From contig JAKIWI010000010.1 in the NCBI GenBank assembly GCA_022750115.1, positions 1 to 60,370 of the forward strand: a stretch of DNA of 60,370 nt, written 5' to 3'. This stretch comes from Thermoplasmata archaeon (GTDB taxonomy: Archaea > Thermoplasmatota > Thermoplasmata > Lutacidiplasmatales > UBA184). Shown here in pieces: positions 24,594 to 33,366 of this stretch (positions are counted from its first letter, which is position 1; every line of letters begins with the position of its first letter). The position numbers were made by a program, and so were the translations under genes. Below the pieces are notes generated by a model that saw nothing but the letters and a program-made list of their open reading frames with translations, had not been told where the DNA came from and did no database searches.

Positions 24594-25462
24594 TCCGGCA
24601 CCGCCTCGGCGGGGTCCGGTCGGAACCCGTAGACGCTCTCGACCGACTTCACGAACGGGATTTGTAGCCGTTCGATGAGGTCGGGGGTGCGCTCGGCGAC
24701 GGCTCGAGCGCGCCTCGGCACGGTCTCGATGTCCAGGACCGCGCCGGGTCGCCGCGGGTCGTCGAGGAAGTCGGTCTCCCAGAACCACGACCCTGGGGAG
24801 CCGAGGGACTCGTCGCACAGCTCCCGCCGGGCGAGGTAGGACGGCACCGCGGTACCGACGAGGTCGGGCGGGAAGAGGCGACGCTGGTAGTGCTTCACGA
24901 GACGGCCCGCGGGAAACTCGACCGACCGGGCGAGGCGCGCCAGTTCTCGGACCGCCTCCGGATCCAGGTCCTCCGAATGGATCACGACCGGGCAACCGAC
25001 GTCGCGGCCGACCTCGAGGGCGTGGACGAACACCTCGTCCGCCGCGGCGCGGACCTCGGGGCTTGTCGGGAAGTGCGGGCGACCGACCTCGCCGAGGGCC
25101 ACCGCGCGACCCTCCCGGACCCAATGGCCGGCGAGGTCGAGGGCGGCCCGGTGGAGGTCGCGGGCCGCGGGAACCCCAATCAGCTCGCCGGCGGCGATGA
25201 GGTCGACGGGATAGGGCGCGACGACGTTGTAGACGACGACGCCCGCCTCTCGGAGAATCGTTTGGGACAGGCGCTCCGTGGTCTCGAACTGGGACTCGTA
25301 GCCGGCGAGCGTCGTGATGGGGCCAGGGGCGTAGGCCTGGGTCGCGAGGAAGAGGTGGGTCCCGCCTGCCTTACGAAACCGTCGCGCCGCCGCCACCCCC
25401 TCGCCGTTCGGCGAGAGGTGGCAGTGGTGGTCGACGACGGGGAGGTCGGGAGGGAGCGTCAC
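24590..25462 (-). CDS. TatD-related metal-dependent hydrolase
   Basis: The 290-residue protein has the amidohydrolase fold with an HxH metal site at H13/H15 in VVDHHCHLSP, GEVGRPHFP near residue 130 with the second glutamate, a histidine in PVVIHSEDL, and a final aspartate in WETDFLDDPRRPGA. It resembles archaeal TatD-like proteins (COG1099). The GTG at 25462 matches the conserved start. It lies 22 bases after the TBP gene on the same strand, and its stop overlaps the tmk start. Confidence 0.85.
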   Translation of the reverse strand: MTLPPDLPVVDHHCHLSPNGEGVAAARRFRKAGGTHLFLATQAYAPGPITTLAGYESQFETTERLSQTILREAGVVVYNVVAPYPVDLIAAGELIGVPAARDLHRAALDLAGHWVREGRAVALGEVGRPHFPTSPEVRAAADEVFVHALEVGRDVGCPVVIHSEDLDPEAVRELARLARSVEFPAGRLVKHYQRRLFPPDLVGTAVPSYLARRELCDESLGSPGSWFWETDFLDDPRRPGAVLDIETVPRRARAVAERTPDLIERLQIPFVKSVESVYGFRPDPAEAVPD

Positions 25463-25484
25463 GCGGGCCGACCGAGGGTCGGCC

Positions 25485-26033
25485 TCAGCGGAGGAGGCTC
25501 GCCCCGCGAAGCTCCTTGGTGATCTTCTTGACCGCGACCTCGACGTCCGAAGGCTTTCGGGCGCCGGTGCAGACGAGCTTTCCCGAGCCGAACAGGAGCA
25601 CGACCACACGAGGTTCTTCGATGCGGCAGACGAGACCGGGGAACTGCTCGGGCTCGTACTCGACCCGGTCGAGACCCAGCGTGACGGCGATCGCGTTCAG
25701 GTTGATCTCCGACTCGAGGTCGGAGCTCGCGACGATGTTCTGCACCTCGATCTTCGGGTGCATGTTGATCTTCTGCCCGCCCTTGCGGATCTGGGCGGAG
25801 ACCTTCGCGATCGACAGTTCAACCTCGCGCATGCTCTTCGCGCCGGTGCAGACGACCTTGCCGGACCGGAACAGCAGGATCGCGGTCTTCGGCTCCTTCA
25901 ATCGGTAAATGAGGCCGGGAAACTGCTCGGGCTCGTACTCGGCGCCGTCCAGGCCGAGCGCGATCGACTGGAGGTCGAGCTGGTCTCCGAGGGAGGTTGA
26001 GGCGACTACGTTCTCGATTCGAATCTTCGCCAT
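25485..26033 (-). CDS. tbp: TATA-box-binding protein
   Basis: The 182-residue protein consists of two imperfect repeats, each with EPEQFPGL followed by a strand and (V/L)VCTGAKS or LVCTGARK. This is the saddle fold of TBP, which binds the TATA box. The ATG at 26033 gives the family start MAKIRIENVVAS. It is the archaeal marker that fixes the domain of the organism. Confidence 0.97.
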   Translation of the reverse strand: MAKIRIENVVASTSLGDQLDLQSIALGLDGAEYEPEQFPGLIYRLKEPKTAILLFRSGKVVCTGAKSMREVELSIAKVSAQIRKGGQKINMHPKIEVQNIVASSDLESEINLNAIAVTLGLDRVEYEPEQFPGLVCRIEEPRVVVLLFGSGKLVCTGARKPSDVEVAVKKITKELRGASLLR

Positions 26034-26053
26034 GCGGGCCCACTCGCCGAACG

Positions 26054-26075
26054 GTATATAAGGCGGTTTATAAGC
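26054..26075 (-). promoter_or_regulatory. Tandem TATA boxes of the TBP gene
   Basis: Read on the minus strand, CTTATATAC (26055-26063) is 22-30 bases before the ATG and a second CTTATAAAC (26067-26075) lies further upstream. Two boxes may give two start sites or allow self-regulation by TBP. Confidence 0.65.
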
Positions 26076-26165
26076 GCGCGCGCCCACAATTCGGTGGGTC
26101 CACCGAAGGCCACCGGGGGGCATCCGAAGGAGCGCTCCCCTCCGGATCGGGGGCGAGTGCGGGCG

Positions 26166-26921
26166 CTAGGACCGCGATTGGATCGGTGCGACGCCGAGCC
26201 GGTTCCGGATGGCCATCGGAGGGTAGTAGGCGAGTAGGATGACGAGCGCCGCGATGTCTCCGATCGACCGTCCGAACACCTCCGCCGCCAAGCCCCCACC
26301 CAGAGCGGCCCCGATGTTCGCAGAGCCGATGCTGAACCAGGCGATGAGGCTCCAGCTGACCAGGGCGACGCGGTAGCGAATCGTCCGGTCCTTGGTCCGG
26401 AACACCAGCGTGAAGTAGGCGAACGAGGCGAGGAACTCCGGCACGATCAGCAGGATCGCAAGGACGCCGAGGATGGGCCCGCCGACGGGAGTGGTGTACG
26501 TGACGCCCACGGTGCCGGCGGTGACCACGACCGACGTCGCGTCCCCGGCCGTGAGATAGTACAGGAGCAGAACGTAGAGCGTCCCGTACAGCACCGCGAG
26601 TGGGACGACGAACCCGCGGCCCGTGTAGAGATAGACGAGGTAGCCGACGAGGCCCCAGAGGAGCGCGCAGGCCAGGAGGATGTTCAGGTCCGTGATCGTG
26701 ACCGCGAGCGCGAGCGCTGGGGTCGTGAACGCGGCGACGAGGCTCAGGAGTCCCCCGATGGCGGTCGCGCCGGAGAGCGCAATCCAGAACAAAGTGAACT
26801 GGGACGCGGCGAAGCGGGATTCCGGCGACACGGCCCGTCGGGAGATCCGCCATCCGACGAACAGATAGAGCGCGGCGCCGACCAGCGACGCGATCCCGGC
26901 GCCCAATGCCGTGTTATCCAT
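26166..26921 (-). CDS. Seven-TM integral membrane protein
   Basis: The 251-residue protein has hydrophobic segments at about 8-25, 42-64, 69-101, 106-126, 148-174, 186-210 and 219-237, which predicts seven helices. A retinal-binding lysine is absent from the last helix, so it is not a rhodopsin. I do not recognise a family. It starts 13 bases after the PAS gene stop, suggesting a sensory unit with it. Confidence 0.75.
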   Translation of the reverse strand: MDNTALGAGIASLVGAALYLFVGWRISRRAVSPESRFAASQFTLFWIALSGATAIGGLLSLVAAFTTPALALAVTITDLNILLACALLWGLVGYLVYLYTGRGFVVPLAVLYGTLYVLLLYYLTAGDATSVVVTAGTVGVTYTTPVGGPILGVLAILLIVPEFLASFAYFTLVFRTKDRTIRYRVALVSWSLIAWFSIGSANIGAALGGGLAAEVFGRSIGDIAALVILLAYYPPMAIRNRLGVAPIQSRS

Positions 26922-26933
26922 GCGCCATCGACC

Positions 26934-27380
26934 TCACACCAACTCTCGGAGACGGTTCGCCATCAGAAGTTCCGCGAGCGTGTACGCTCCCTTCTCCGCG
27001 CCCGCCGGCGAGGGCGCGACACGTAGGTCGCGGAGGACGGCCCCGAACTCCGCCTCCTTCCGACTGGGAAGTCGCACGATGGTGAGCTCCATCGGCCAGC
27101 CTTTCCCGGCCGCCGATGCGCTTTCCGCGGTCACAGAGTCGGAGAGGGGCGGTTCCCGGGAGGCGGAACGGAACGCGTCGTCGACTCGGGCCTGGGACGG
27201 GCCGCTGAGGAGGCTCGAGAACGGCCGCCCACCCAGTTCGGGACCGAACGCCGCAAACGTACGGAGTGCCGCGGCGTTCGCCCGACGGATCCGCCGTTCC
27301 CGGTCGAGCACGAAGAATGGAATCGGCGCCACGTCGAAGAACGCGCGGAACGTCGCTCCGTCGTCCGTCGGCGCGCTCAC
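26934..27380 (-). CDS. PAS-domain protein
   Basis: The 148-residue protein from the GTG at 27380 begins with a PAS domain (FRAFFDVAPIPFFVLDRERRIRRANAAALRTF) covering about residues 10-115. No histidine kinase, GGDEF or other output domain follows. PAS domains sense light, redox state or ligands. It lies between the ATPase and the 7TM gene on one strand. Confidence 0.85.
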   Translation of the reverse strand: MSAPTDDGATFRAFFDVAPIPFFVLDRERRIRRANAAALRTFAAFGPELGGRPFSSLLSGPSQARVDDAFRSASREPPLSDSVTAESASAAGKGWPMELTIVRLPSRKEAEFGAVLRDLRVAPSPAGAEKGAYTLAELLMANRLRELV

Positions 27381-27436
27381 GCGCCGCCCTCGGGACCGGC
27401 CCCAGCGATGGCCGGCTGCGAAGTCAGGTCGGACAC

Positions 27437-28987
27437 CTAGACGACCCGGAGCAGGTCGTAGGGGACCTGCCCCGACCCTTCCGCGAGAACGAGGCCCGAG
27501 GTCCACGGTCGCGAGCCGTAGACGAACACGCGCCCCTGCCGCACGCGAAGGTGCAGGTGGGTCGACGCCAGAGGCCGGAGCGACTCGAGGAGCGGAGCGC
27601 CGCTCCGTCCGAGGGCGACGAGGTGCATCGGGGAGCTGCCGATCATGGATTGGACCATCGCGGGGAAGTTGTCGACCTGTTCGGGGGTGATGGGCGCGCG
27701 GAGCGCGGCGGCGAGCGAGGCAAACCCACTGAGGTAGGCGATCGCGAGGATCGGAGCGCCCGTCACCCCGCCTCCCGAGAGGAAGCGTCGGACCTCGGTG
27801 TCGGGTGGCTCGGTCGAGCCGGGGTGCGGGGGCGACGAGGGAAGAAGTCCCCGAACCGGGAGGAGGAGCGGTTCCAGCTCCGGCGCTCCCTCTTGGGCGG
27901 CGCCGGCGAGCTGGCCCGTCACGTCGATGACCCGGATCCCCTGCTCGAGCCGGGCCGGGGCGGCGGTGCCTTTCAGAGAGTCCCACACCTCTTTCGCCGA
28001 CAGGGAGGGGGAGGGAATGATCAGGGTCCGCCCCCGGGAGTTGGTGACGGCGGCGACCATCGGGGCGATCAGCATCTGGAGGACCTGGTCCGGTAGGTCG
28101 GCGTCGGTCTCGAACAGGGTCGTCTTGCCGATGGGGAGCCGACCAAAGTTTTCGGCGAAGGAGCGCGAACCCGGCCAGAGATGGCCCGGCATCGTGTCGG
28201 GCTCGGGCTCGTACTTGCCCTTGTGAAGCTCCGAGTAGGGCTTCATCGGCTCGATGCACTGGAACCGCGCGCCCTCGACGGTGTACGGGTAGTAGCCGTT
28301 CGCGATCCGGATCCCCCGCAGCTTCGGGAGGTGGAGCCAGCGCTCGAGGCGGTCGTTCCCGACCTCCCGCTGGGTCACGATGACCCCGTTGACGAGGTAG
28401 TCGAGCTGCGTCTCGTCGCGGCGTTCGAGGACGATGACAACGTGCGAGCGGCCCTTCGAGAGCTGGCGGAGGAGGATCCGCTCGACTTCCGCGCGGTCCG
28501 GCAGGTCGATGGGAGCGGGTCCGAACCCGCCGAGGTACTGCTCGACGAGGGCGTCCCAGGAATCGATGACGATGATCGAGGCGGCGTCGGCCGGGAGTCG
28601 GCTCCACGCTTCCTGGATGGGGGAGGGCAGCCAGAGGAACTCGGCGAGGTCGTCGTGCTCCTTCGAGTCGCCCTGGACGAGCTCGTTGGTCTTCGCCGCC
28701 GTTCGCGCGACGTCGCGGAGCTTTCCCTCGAGCGAGCCGGTGTCGACGATCTGGATGCTCGATGTCCCGTTGTCGCCGAGCCACGGGAAGCCCCGCAGGA
28801 GCTCGGCCTGGGTGACCCGGCTCGTGAGCAGCATCCGATGTCCCGCCGCCGCTTCCAGGAGCGCGAGGCAGAGCGTCGTCTTACCGGAGCCCGGCGGTCC
28901 CCGAACCAGGAGCGACTGGGGTCCGGGCAGCGCGAGGAATTCGCGGAGCTCGGCCGGCAGGCGTTGCGCGTGGCTCACGGAAACCAA
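27437..28987 (-). CDS. RecA-superfamily ATPase, KaiC/GvpD-like
   Basis: The 516-residue protein has one N-terminal P-loop domain: Walker A RGPPGSGKTT at about 29-38 and Walker B ASIIVIDSWDAL at about 135-146. The pattern resembles GvpD-like and KaiC-like proteins. The second half (after about 260) has no clear second P-loop and looks like a regulatory domain. The start is a TTG at 28987 or a GTG three codons later. It is the first gene of the ATPase-PAS-7TM cluster. Confidence 0.8.
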   Translation of the reverse strand: MVSVSHAQRLPAELREFLALPGPQSLLVRGPPGSGKTTLCLALLEAAAGHRMLLTSRVTQAELLRGFPWLGDNGTSSIQIVDTGSLEGKLRDVARTAAKTNELVQGDSKEHDDLAEFLWLPSPIQEAWSRLPADAASIIVIDSWDALVEQYLGGFGPAPIDLPDRAEVERILLRQLSKGRSHVVIVLERRDETQLDYLVNGVIVTQREVGNDRLERWLHLPKLRGIRIANGYYPYTVEGARFQCIEPMKPYSELHKGKYEPEPDTMPGHLWPGSRSFAENFGRLPIGKTTLFETDADLPDQVLQMLIAPMVAAVTNSRGRTLIIPSPSLSAKEVWDSLKGTAAPARLEQGIRVIDVTGQLAGAAQEGAPELEPLLLPVRGLLPSSPPHPGSTEPPDTEVRRFLSGGGVTGAPILAIAYLSGFASLAAALRAPITPEQVDNFPAMVQSMIGSSPMHLVALGRSGAPLLESLRPLASTHLHLRVRQGRVFVYGSRPWTSGLVLAEGSGQVPYDLLRVV

Positions 28988-29147
28988 CGGGCAGCGGGGC
29001 TGTCCCCGTCGCCCGTGACAGAAATGCGAGTGACAGGATTAAGAACTCTTCGTCGGAAGGTCGTCGGGAAATCTCGGAAACCGAGTCGAACTCTGCGCCA
29101 ATCCGGCGGGGTATCTCTCCCGATGCGCGCGAATTGACGCGGGGGGC

Positions 29148-29741
29148 TCAGGACCCAGGGGAGGGGGGCGGCCGGAGGTAGGTCCGAAGGATCCGCAGCG
29201 TGAATCCCCAGAGGACGCGACCGTTGTCGACGACCGCCGCCACCTTCCGAGGACCCATCGGCGTCGTGCGCTCGACCGATTCGACCTCCGCGAGTCGGGG
29301 GAGGGGCAGCCAAAAGATGTGAGCGACCTCGGCCGGGCTCGGTACGAGTTGCGCGGGTCGGGAACCGAGGCGGGCCGCGAAGACCGCGACATCCAGCCCG
29401 AACAGGTCCGCCCGTTCGACCCCGAGCAGGCGCAGCGGCAGGTCGACGTCGTGGCTCCCGAGTCCGACTTCTTCCGTGAGCTCTCGGATCGCCGTCGCCG
29501 CGAGCGTGGCGTCCTCGGGGTCCGTGTGACCCCCTGGAAGGGCGACATGGCCCGACGCGAGGTCGTCCGTCCGGACGGTCCGTTCAATGAGGAGCACCTC
29601 GACGTCTCGATTCCCGTCCCGAAGGACCATGGTCACGGCCGCGCCGGCCCTTCCTTTCGGGAGGTCGTCCGCCGGCCAGCGTTCCACAACGGCTCGGGCG
29701 GTCCCGTCCGACGAGCCGTCCGAGCGACCTAACTCTGCCAA
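29148..29741 (-). CDS. Nudix hydrolase, CoA pyrophosphatase-like
   Basis: The 197-residue protein has the Nudix box G-H-T-D-P-E-D ... RELTEEVG, with the upstream VALPGG context of the CoA pyrophosphatase subgroup. The C-terminus is RILRTYLRPPPSPGS. It would cleave nucleoside diphosphates linked to another group, perhaps CoA. The start overlaps the 3' end of the small coiled-coil gene by 13 bases. Confidence 0.88.
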   Translation of the reverse strand: MAELGRSDGSSDGTARAVVERWPADDLPKGRAGAAVTMVLRDGNRDVEVLLIERTVRTDDLASGHVALPGGHTDPEDATLAATAIRELTEEVGLGSHDVDLPLRLLGVERADLFGLDVAVFAARLGSRPAQLVPSPAEVAHIFWLPLPRLAEVESVERTTPMGPRKVAAVVDNGRVLWGFTLRILRTYLRPPPSPGS

Positions 29742-29905
29742 TCGAACCGCACCTTCTCCTTCACGACCTCGGAGTCGAGAGGGTGCTCGTTCCGCGGTTG
29801 GAGAAAGCGGGCCTCGATCGCTTGCAGACGGCGCCGAAGGTCGGCGACCTGTCGCTCGAGCTCTTCGAGCCGCGCCGTCGTTCGGTCGGGAGCGGGCGAG
29901 GCCAT
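29729..29905 (-). CDS. Small coiled-coil protein
   Basis: The 58-residue protein has a coiled-coil helix (ARLEELERQVADLRRRLQAIEARFL) at about 11-35. Similar short proteins of the SlyX or bZIP-like kind occur in many genomes. The ATG at 29905 is used. It overlaps the Nudix gene by 13 bases. I do not recognise its function. Confidence 0.5.
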   Translation of the reverse strand: MASPAPDRTTARLEELERQVADLRRRLQAIEARFLQPRNEHPLDSEVVKEKVRFDWQS

Positions 29906-29949
29906 CGGCACTCGGAGACCCCGCGGGTAGAAAAGCCGCCCCGCTCCGT

Positions 29950-30750
29950 CTAGGTCGGTGGCCGGGAGTCGGCTCGCTCCGTCCACGTCTGGATGGCTTC
30001 CAAAGTCTCGTCGGGACGCTCCACGGGCACCATGTGACCGGTCTGCGCCAGCAGCCGGACCTGGGTCCCGGTGATCGTCTGCCGAAGGAGTCGGGCGTGC
30101 GACGGGTCGACGACGTGGTCGTCCATGCCCTGCACGACCAAGGTCGGGGCGCGAAGCGCCGTTAGGCGGCCCCGGAGGTCGAACGACCGGACCGATTCCC
30201 CCCATCGCAGCATGCCCGTGAGGTCGCGGTCGCGCAGCGAGTCCCGAACGCGGTCCGCCACGTCCAGGTGGGCCTCGATCCAGTCGGGGTAGTAAATGTC
30301 CTTCAGCATCCGGAGCGCGAACGCCTCGAACCCCTCCTCCCGATAGGTGTCCGCCCAGCGCTGCCCGATGCTGCGCGTGTGCGCGTCGCAGTGCCCGGCG
30401 CTTCCGATCAACACCAGGGAGCGGACCCGGTTCGGATGGGAGAGGGCGAGAGTGAGGGCGAGGAACCCACCCGCGCTCATCCCGACGACGTGGGCGCGGT
30501 CGATGTTCTCCCGGTCGAGGAGCGCCACCAGGTCCCCCGCAAGCTCGGCAAATCCCATCGTCGAATCCGCGGGGTACGGGGACTGTCCGTGGCCGCGGAG
30601 GTCGGGCGCGAGCACGCGGTGCCCCACCGCGAGGCGGGGGAGGATCGCGTTCCAGACCGCGTGGTCGCCGCCGATCCCGTGCACGAGGAGGATCGCCGAG
30701 CCCTCGCCTTCCTTCCGGACGAACAGCTCCACCGGAGCGGCTTTCTCCAT
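29950..30750 (-). CDS. Alpha/beta hydrolase
   Basis: The 266-residue protein has the alpha/beta fold with the nucleophile elbow G-M-S92-A-G, the oxyanion strand LLVHGIGGDHAVW, the acid in GMDDHVVDP and the histidine in TGHMVPVERP. This is the layout of esterases and haloalkane-dehalogenase-like proteins; the substrate is not evident. It is divergent from the ThiI-like gene. Confidence 0.9.
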   Translation of the reverse strand: MEKAAPVELFVRKEGEGSAILLVHGIGGDHAVWNAILPRLAVGHRVLAPDLRGHGQSPYPADSTMGFAELAGDLVALLDRENIDRAHVVGMSAGGFLALTLALSHPNRVRSLVLIGSAGHCDAHTRSIGQRWADTYREEGFEAFALRMLKDIYYPDWIEAHLDVADRVRDSLRDRDLTGMLRWGESVRSFDLRGRLTALRAPTLVVQGMDDHVVDPSHARLLRQTITGTQVRLLAQTGHMVPVERPDETLEAIQTWTERADSRPPT

Positions 30751-30843
30751 CGCGTCGGCGGCGCACTTAGGCCCGGTATTTTAGCGGACTCGCCGGAGCA
30801 CGCTCAAATACGCCGGACGGGCTCCTTCGGTCGTCGGGGGTCC

Positions 30844-31470
30844 ATGTCGCGTGGCGTGATGCTGATGAGCGGCGGGATCGATTCGCCCGTCGCTCTCCAC
30901 TTCATGCTCCGTCAGGGCCACGAGATGACGTGCGTCCACATGGACAACCGTCCGTTCACGGACGATTCGCCGCTCGCCAAGGTCGTCGACCACCTGGAGC
31001 TCCTCCGGGTCCGGTACAACCAGAAGATCCCGCTCGTCCTCCTGCCGCACGGCCCGACCCAGATCAAGCTCATGCGGGAGACCGACCGGCACGTCGGCTG
31101 CGTACTCTGCCGCCGGTTCATGTGGCGCTCCGCCGAGCGGCTGGCGGTCCGGGAGGGGGCCACGTTCCTCGCGACGGGCGAATCTCTCGGCCAGGTCGCG
31201 AGCCAGACGCTCAGCAACATGCGAACGGCGACCGCCTCGGTGTCGCTCCCGATCGTCCGGCCGTTGATCGGCTTCGACAAGAGCGAGATCGAGACGGTCG
31301 CGAAGTCGATCGGCACCTACGGGATCTCCACGCGCCCGGGGCTGTGCTGCCAAGCCGTGCCCTCCAAGCCGGCGACGCGCTCCAACCTCGTCCAGATCGC
31401 TGCCGAAGAGGAGCGCATCGACGTCGACCAGATGCTCGACGACGTCCTCCGGCACGCGACGGTCCTGTGA
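30844..31470 (+). CDS. thiI: ThiI-like tRNA sulfurtransferase without THUMP domain
   Basis: The 208-residue protein has the PP-loop SGGIDS at 9-14 and the ThiI motif TGESLGQVASQTLSNM, as well as cysteines in GCVLC and GLCCQA. ThiI makes 4-thiouridine in tRNA. The N-terminal ferredoxin-like and THUMP domains are missing, so the protein covers only the AANH half. The ATG at 30844 is clear. Its stop overlaps the next gene by 4 bases (GTGA). Confidence 0.88.
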   Translation: MSRGVMLMSGGIDSPVALHFMLRQGHEMTCVHMDNRPFTDDSPLAKVVDHLELLRVRYNQKIPLVLLPHGPTQIKLMRETDRHVGCVLCRRFMWRSAERLAVREGATFLATGESLGQVASQTLSNMRTATASVSLPIVRPLIGFDKSEIETVAKSIGTYGISTRPGLCCQAVPSKPATRSNLVQIAAEEERIDVDQMLDDVLRHATVL

Positions 31471-31763
31471 GTTACTACACCCTCGCGCTCTGCGCCTCGA
31501 AGGGCGCCTTCGAGGCGATCCCGCTGCCGAAGCTCTCCCTCGACCTCGCCGACGCGAAACGTCGACTCGAGACCGCGGGCATCGGCGTGACGGACGCGCG
31601 GGTCATGCTCATCGCCGCCATGGAGCGCGAGGTCACCCTGAGCCGCGACGGGCGCGTCCTCATCAAGAGCCTGGACGCCGACGAGGCCGCCCGGGTCTTC
31701 GACAAGCTCCGCCGGGTGATCGGGCTTCCGGATGTGTCGTCCGCCCCCGCCGCACCCGGCTAA
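31467..31763 (+). CDS. Conserved small hypothetical protein, coupled to thiI
   Basis: The 98-residue protein begins with a GTG overlapping the thiI stop. It has strand/helix elements (YTLALCASKGAFEAIPLPKLSLDLADAKRRLETAGIG) and a C-terminal helix. I do not recognise it. The tight coupling suggests that it assists the truncated ThiI or is its missing RNA-binding partner, which is inference. Confidence 0.7.
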   Translation: MSYYTLALCASKGAFEAIPLPKLSLDLADAKRRLETAGIGVTDARVMLIAAMEREVTLSRDGRVLIKSLDADEAARVFDKLRRVIGLPDVSSAPAAPG

Positions 31764-31804
31764 TCGTTATCGCCGTCGCGAGGCTCGCTCCCGGTGGGAC
31801 GACC

Positions 31805-32959
31805 GTGCGCGAGACGTGGGTCGTTGGCGCGGCGTCGACGCGCTACGGGCGCCTGCCGGACAGCGGACGCGAAGCGGCGACCCGCGTCGCGCTGGAAGCG
31901 ATGGACCGGTCTGGGATTGACCCGAAGCGGATCGGACAGACCTACGTGTCGAATGCGTTCGGGGTCGCGGAACGCCAGGCGCACATCGGCCCCCTGATCA
32001 ACACCGCCCTCGGGATTCCCGACGTTCCCTCCGCGACGATCGAGTCGGCGTGCTCCTCGTCGAGCGCCGGGCTCCACGAGGCGTTCGTGCATGTGGCCTC
32101 CGGGTTCGCGGACGCCGTCCTCGTGGTCGGGGTCGAGAAGCTCTCCCACCTCGACACGCTGACCGCGACGAGCTACTTCGCGATGGGGGCCGATTATCCG
32201 TTCGAGACCCGCAATGGCGCAACCTTCCCCGGGCTCTACGCGACGCTCGCCAACGTCCACGCGCGGAAGTACGGCACCCGCAGCGAGGAGCTCGGGGCGA
32301 TCGCGGTCAAGAATCACGCGAACGCGGCCCGCAATCCCCACGCGCATTTTCAGAAGGAGATCTCGATGGACACCTACCTCGGTTCGCCCATCATCGCCTC
32401 CCCGCTCCGTCTCTACGACTGCTGCCCGTTCTCCGACGGGGCCGCCGCAGTCGTCGTCGCTGCGCGGGAGGTCGTCGGCGCCCCGTCCGCCGAGCCTCTC
32501 GTGATCCGGGCGTCGGCAAGAGCCGGCTCCATCGCGGACATGCAGGACCGCCCGGAGCTCACGGGGTTGGCCGCCACACAGACCGCCGCTGTCGCGGCGT
32601 TTCGACAAGCCGGGATTGGGCCGGAGAAGGTCGATTTTCTCGAGGTGCACGACTGCTTCACGATCGCCGAGGTGATGGCACTCGAAGACCTCGGATTCTA
32701 CGCCAAGGGGTCGGCGGCGAAGGCGTCCGCCGACGGGGAGACCGCCCGGGACGGAAAGCTCCCCGTGAATCCTTCTGGGGGGCTGAAGGCGAAGGGTCAC
32801 CCGGTCAGCGCCACGGGGGCCGGACAGGTCGTCGAGATCTTCGAGCAGTTCAACCACGAAGCCGGCGCCCGGCAGGTCCCGCGCACCGAGTGGGCGCTCG
32901 CCCACAACGTCGGCGCGACGGGAGGCTCGTGCTCGGTGCACCTGTTCCAGCACCGATGA
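31805..32959 (+). CDS. Thiolase-family protein (acetyl-CoA acetyltransferase/SCP2-like)
   Basis: The 384-residue protein has the active-site cysteine in ESACSSSSAG (C83), HDCFTIAE, GGLKAKGHPVSATG with the catalytic histidine, and a C-terminal GGSCS. These match archaeal thiolases. The start is GTG at 31805. The next gene is a DUF35 OB-fold partner in a 4-base overlap, a conserved pair that forms a complex with thiolase. With the ligase and dehydrogenases it would act in fatty-acid oxidation or mevalonate entry. Confidence 0.93.
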   Translation: MRETWVVGAASTRYGRLPDSGREAATRVALEAMDRSGIDPKRIGQTYVSNAFGVAERQAHIGPLINTALGIPDVPSATIESACSSSSAGLHEAFVHVASGFADAVLVVGVEKLSHLDTLTATSYFAMGADYPFETRNGATFPGLYATLANVHARKYGTRSEELGAIAVKNHANAARNPHAHFQKEISMDTYLGSPIIASPLRLYDCCPFSDGAAAVVVAAREVVGAPSAEPLVIRASARAGSIADMQDRPELTGLAATQTAAVAAFRQAGIGPEKVDFLEVHDCFTIAEVMALEDLGFYAKGSAAKASADGETARDGKLPVNPSGGLKAKGHPVSATGAGQVVEIFEQFNHEAGARQVPRTEWALAHNVGATGGSCSVHLFQHR

Positions 32960-33366
32960 CGCTGGAGGAGGCGAAGACGGCCGGGCACACGATCGCGGCC
33001 TTCCGACACGCGTACGAGGAGGAGAATCGCCTCCTCGGATTCCGCTCGGGCTGCGGCTTCGTCACGGCCACGTGGGGGTTGGTTTGCCCGAGCTGCGGTC
33101 AGCGGGACCTCGCGGAAGTCGAGCTCTCGCACGGCGGCCAGATCCTCGCGTTCAGCGTGCAGACCGTCCCCTCGGACGAGTTCCTCAACGAGGCGCCGTA
33201 CGCCTACGTCGTTGTGGAGCTCGACGGTGGCGGCCGGGTCACGGGCTGGATCGCCTCGATCGCGAAGGAGTCGGAGCTCTCCGTAGGAGAGCGGGTCGAG
33301 TTCGTTTCGAGTTACAAGCCGGGCGTGCAGTTCCGGCGCGTCGCGTCGGCCGGGGGAACCCGATAG
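32956..33366 (+). CDS. DUF35 OB-fold/zinc-ribbon partner of thiolase
   Basis: The 136-residue protein has a rubredoxin-like ribbon at the start, with one CPSC pair (residues about 40-43) and an unusual GCG in place of the first pair, followed by an OB-fold (ILAFSVQTV...GRVTGWIA). The family bridges thiolase and HMG-CoA synthase in archaea. It overlaps the thiolase stop (ATGA) and the ligase start (TAGTG). Confidence 0.87.
   Translation: MTLEEAKTAGHTIAAFRHAYEEENRLLGFRSGCGFVTATWGLVCPSCGQRDLAEVELSHGGQILAFSVQTVPSDEFLNEAPYAYVVVELDGGGRVTGWIASIAKESELSVGERVEFVSSYKPGVQFRRVASAGGTR

Noticed and set aside
26166-26921. Rhodopsin or heliorhodopsin
   Set aside because: Seven helices are present, but the last one has no lysine for retinal.
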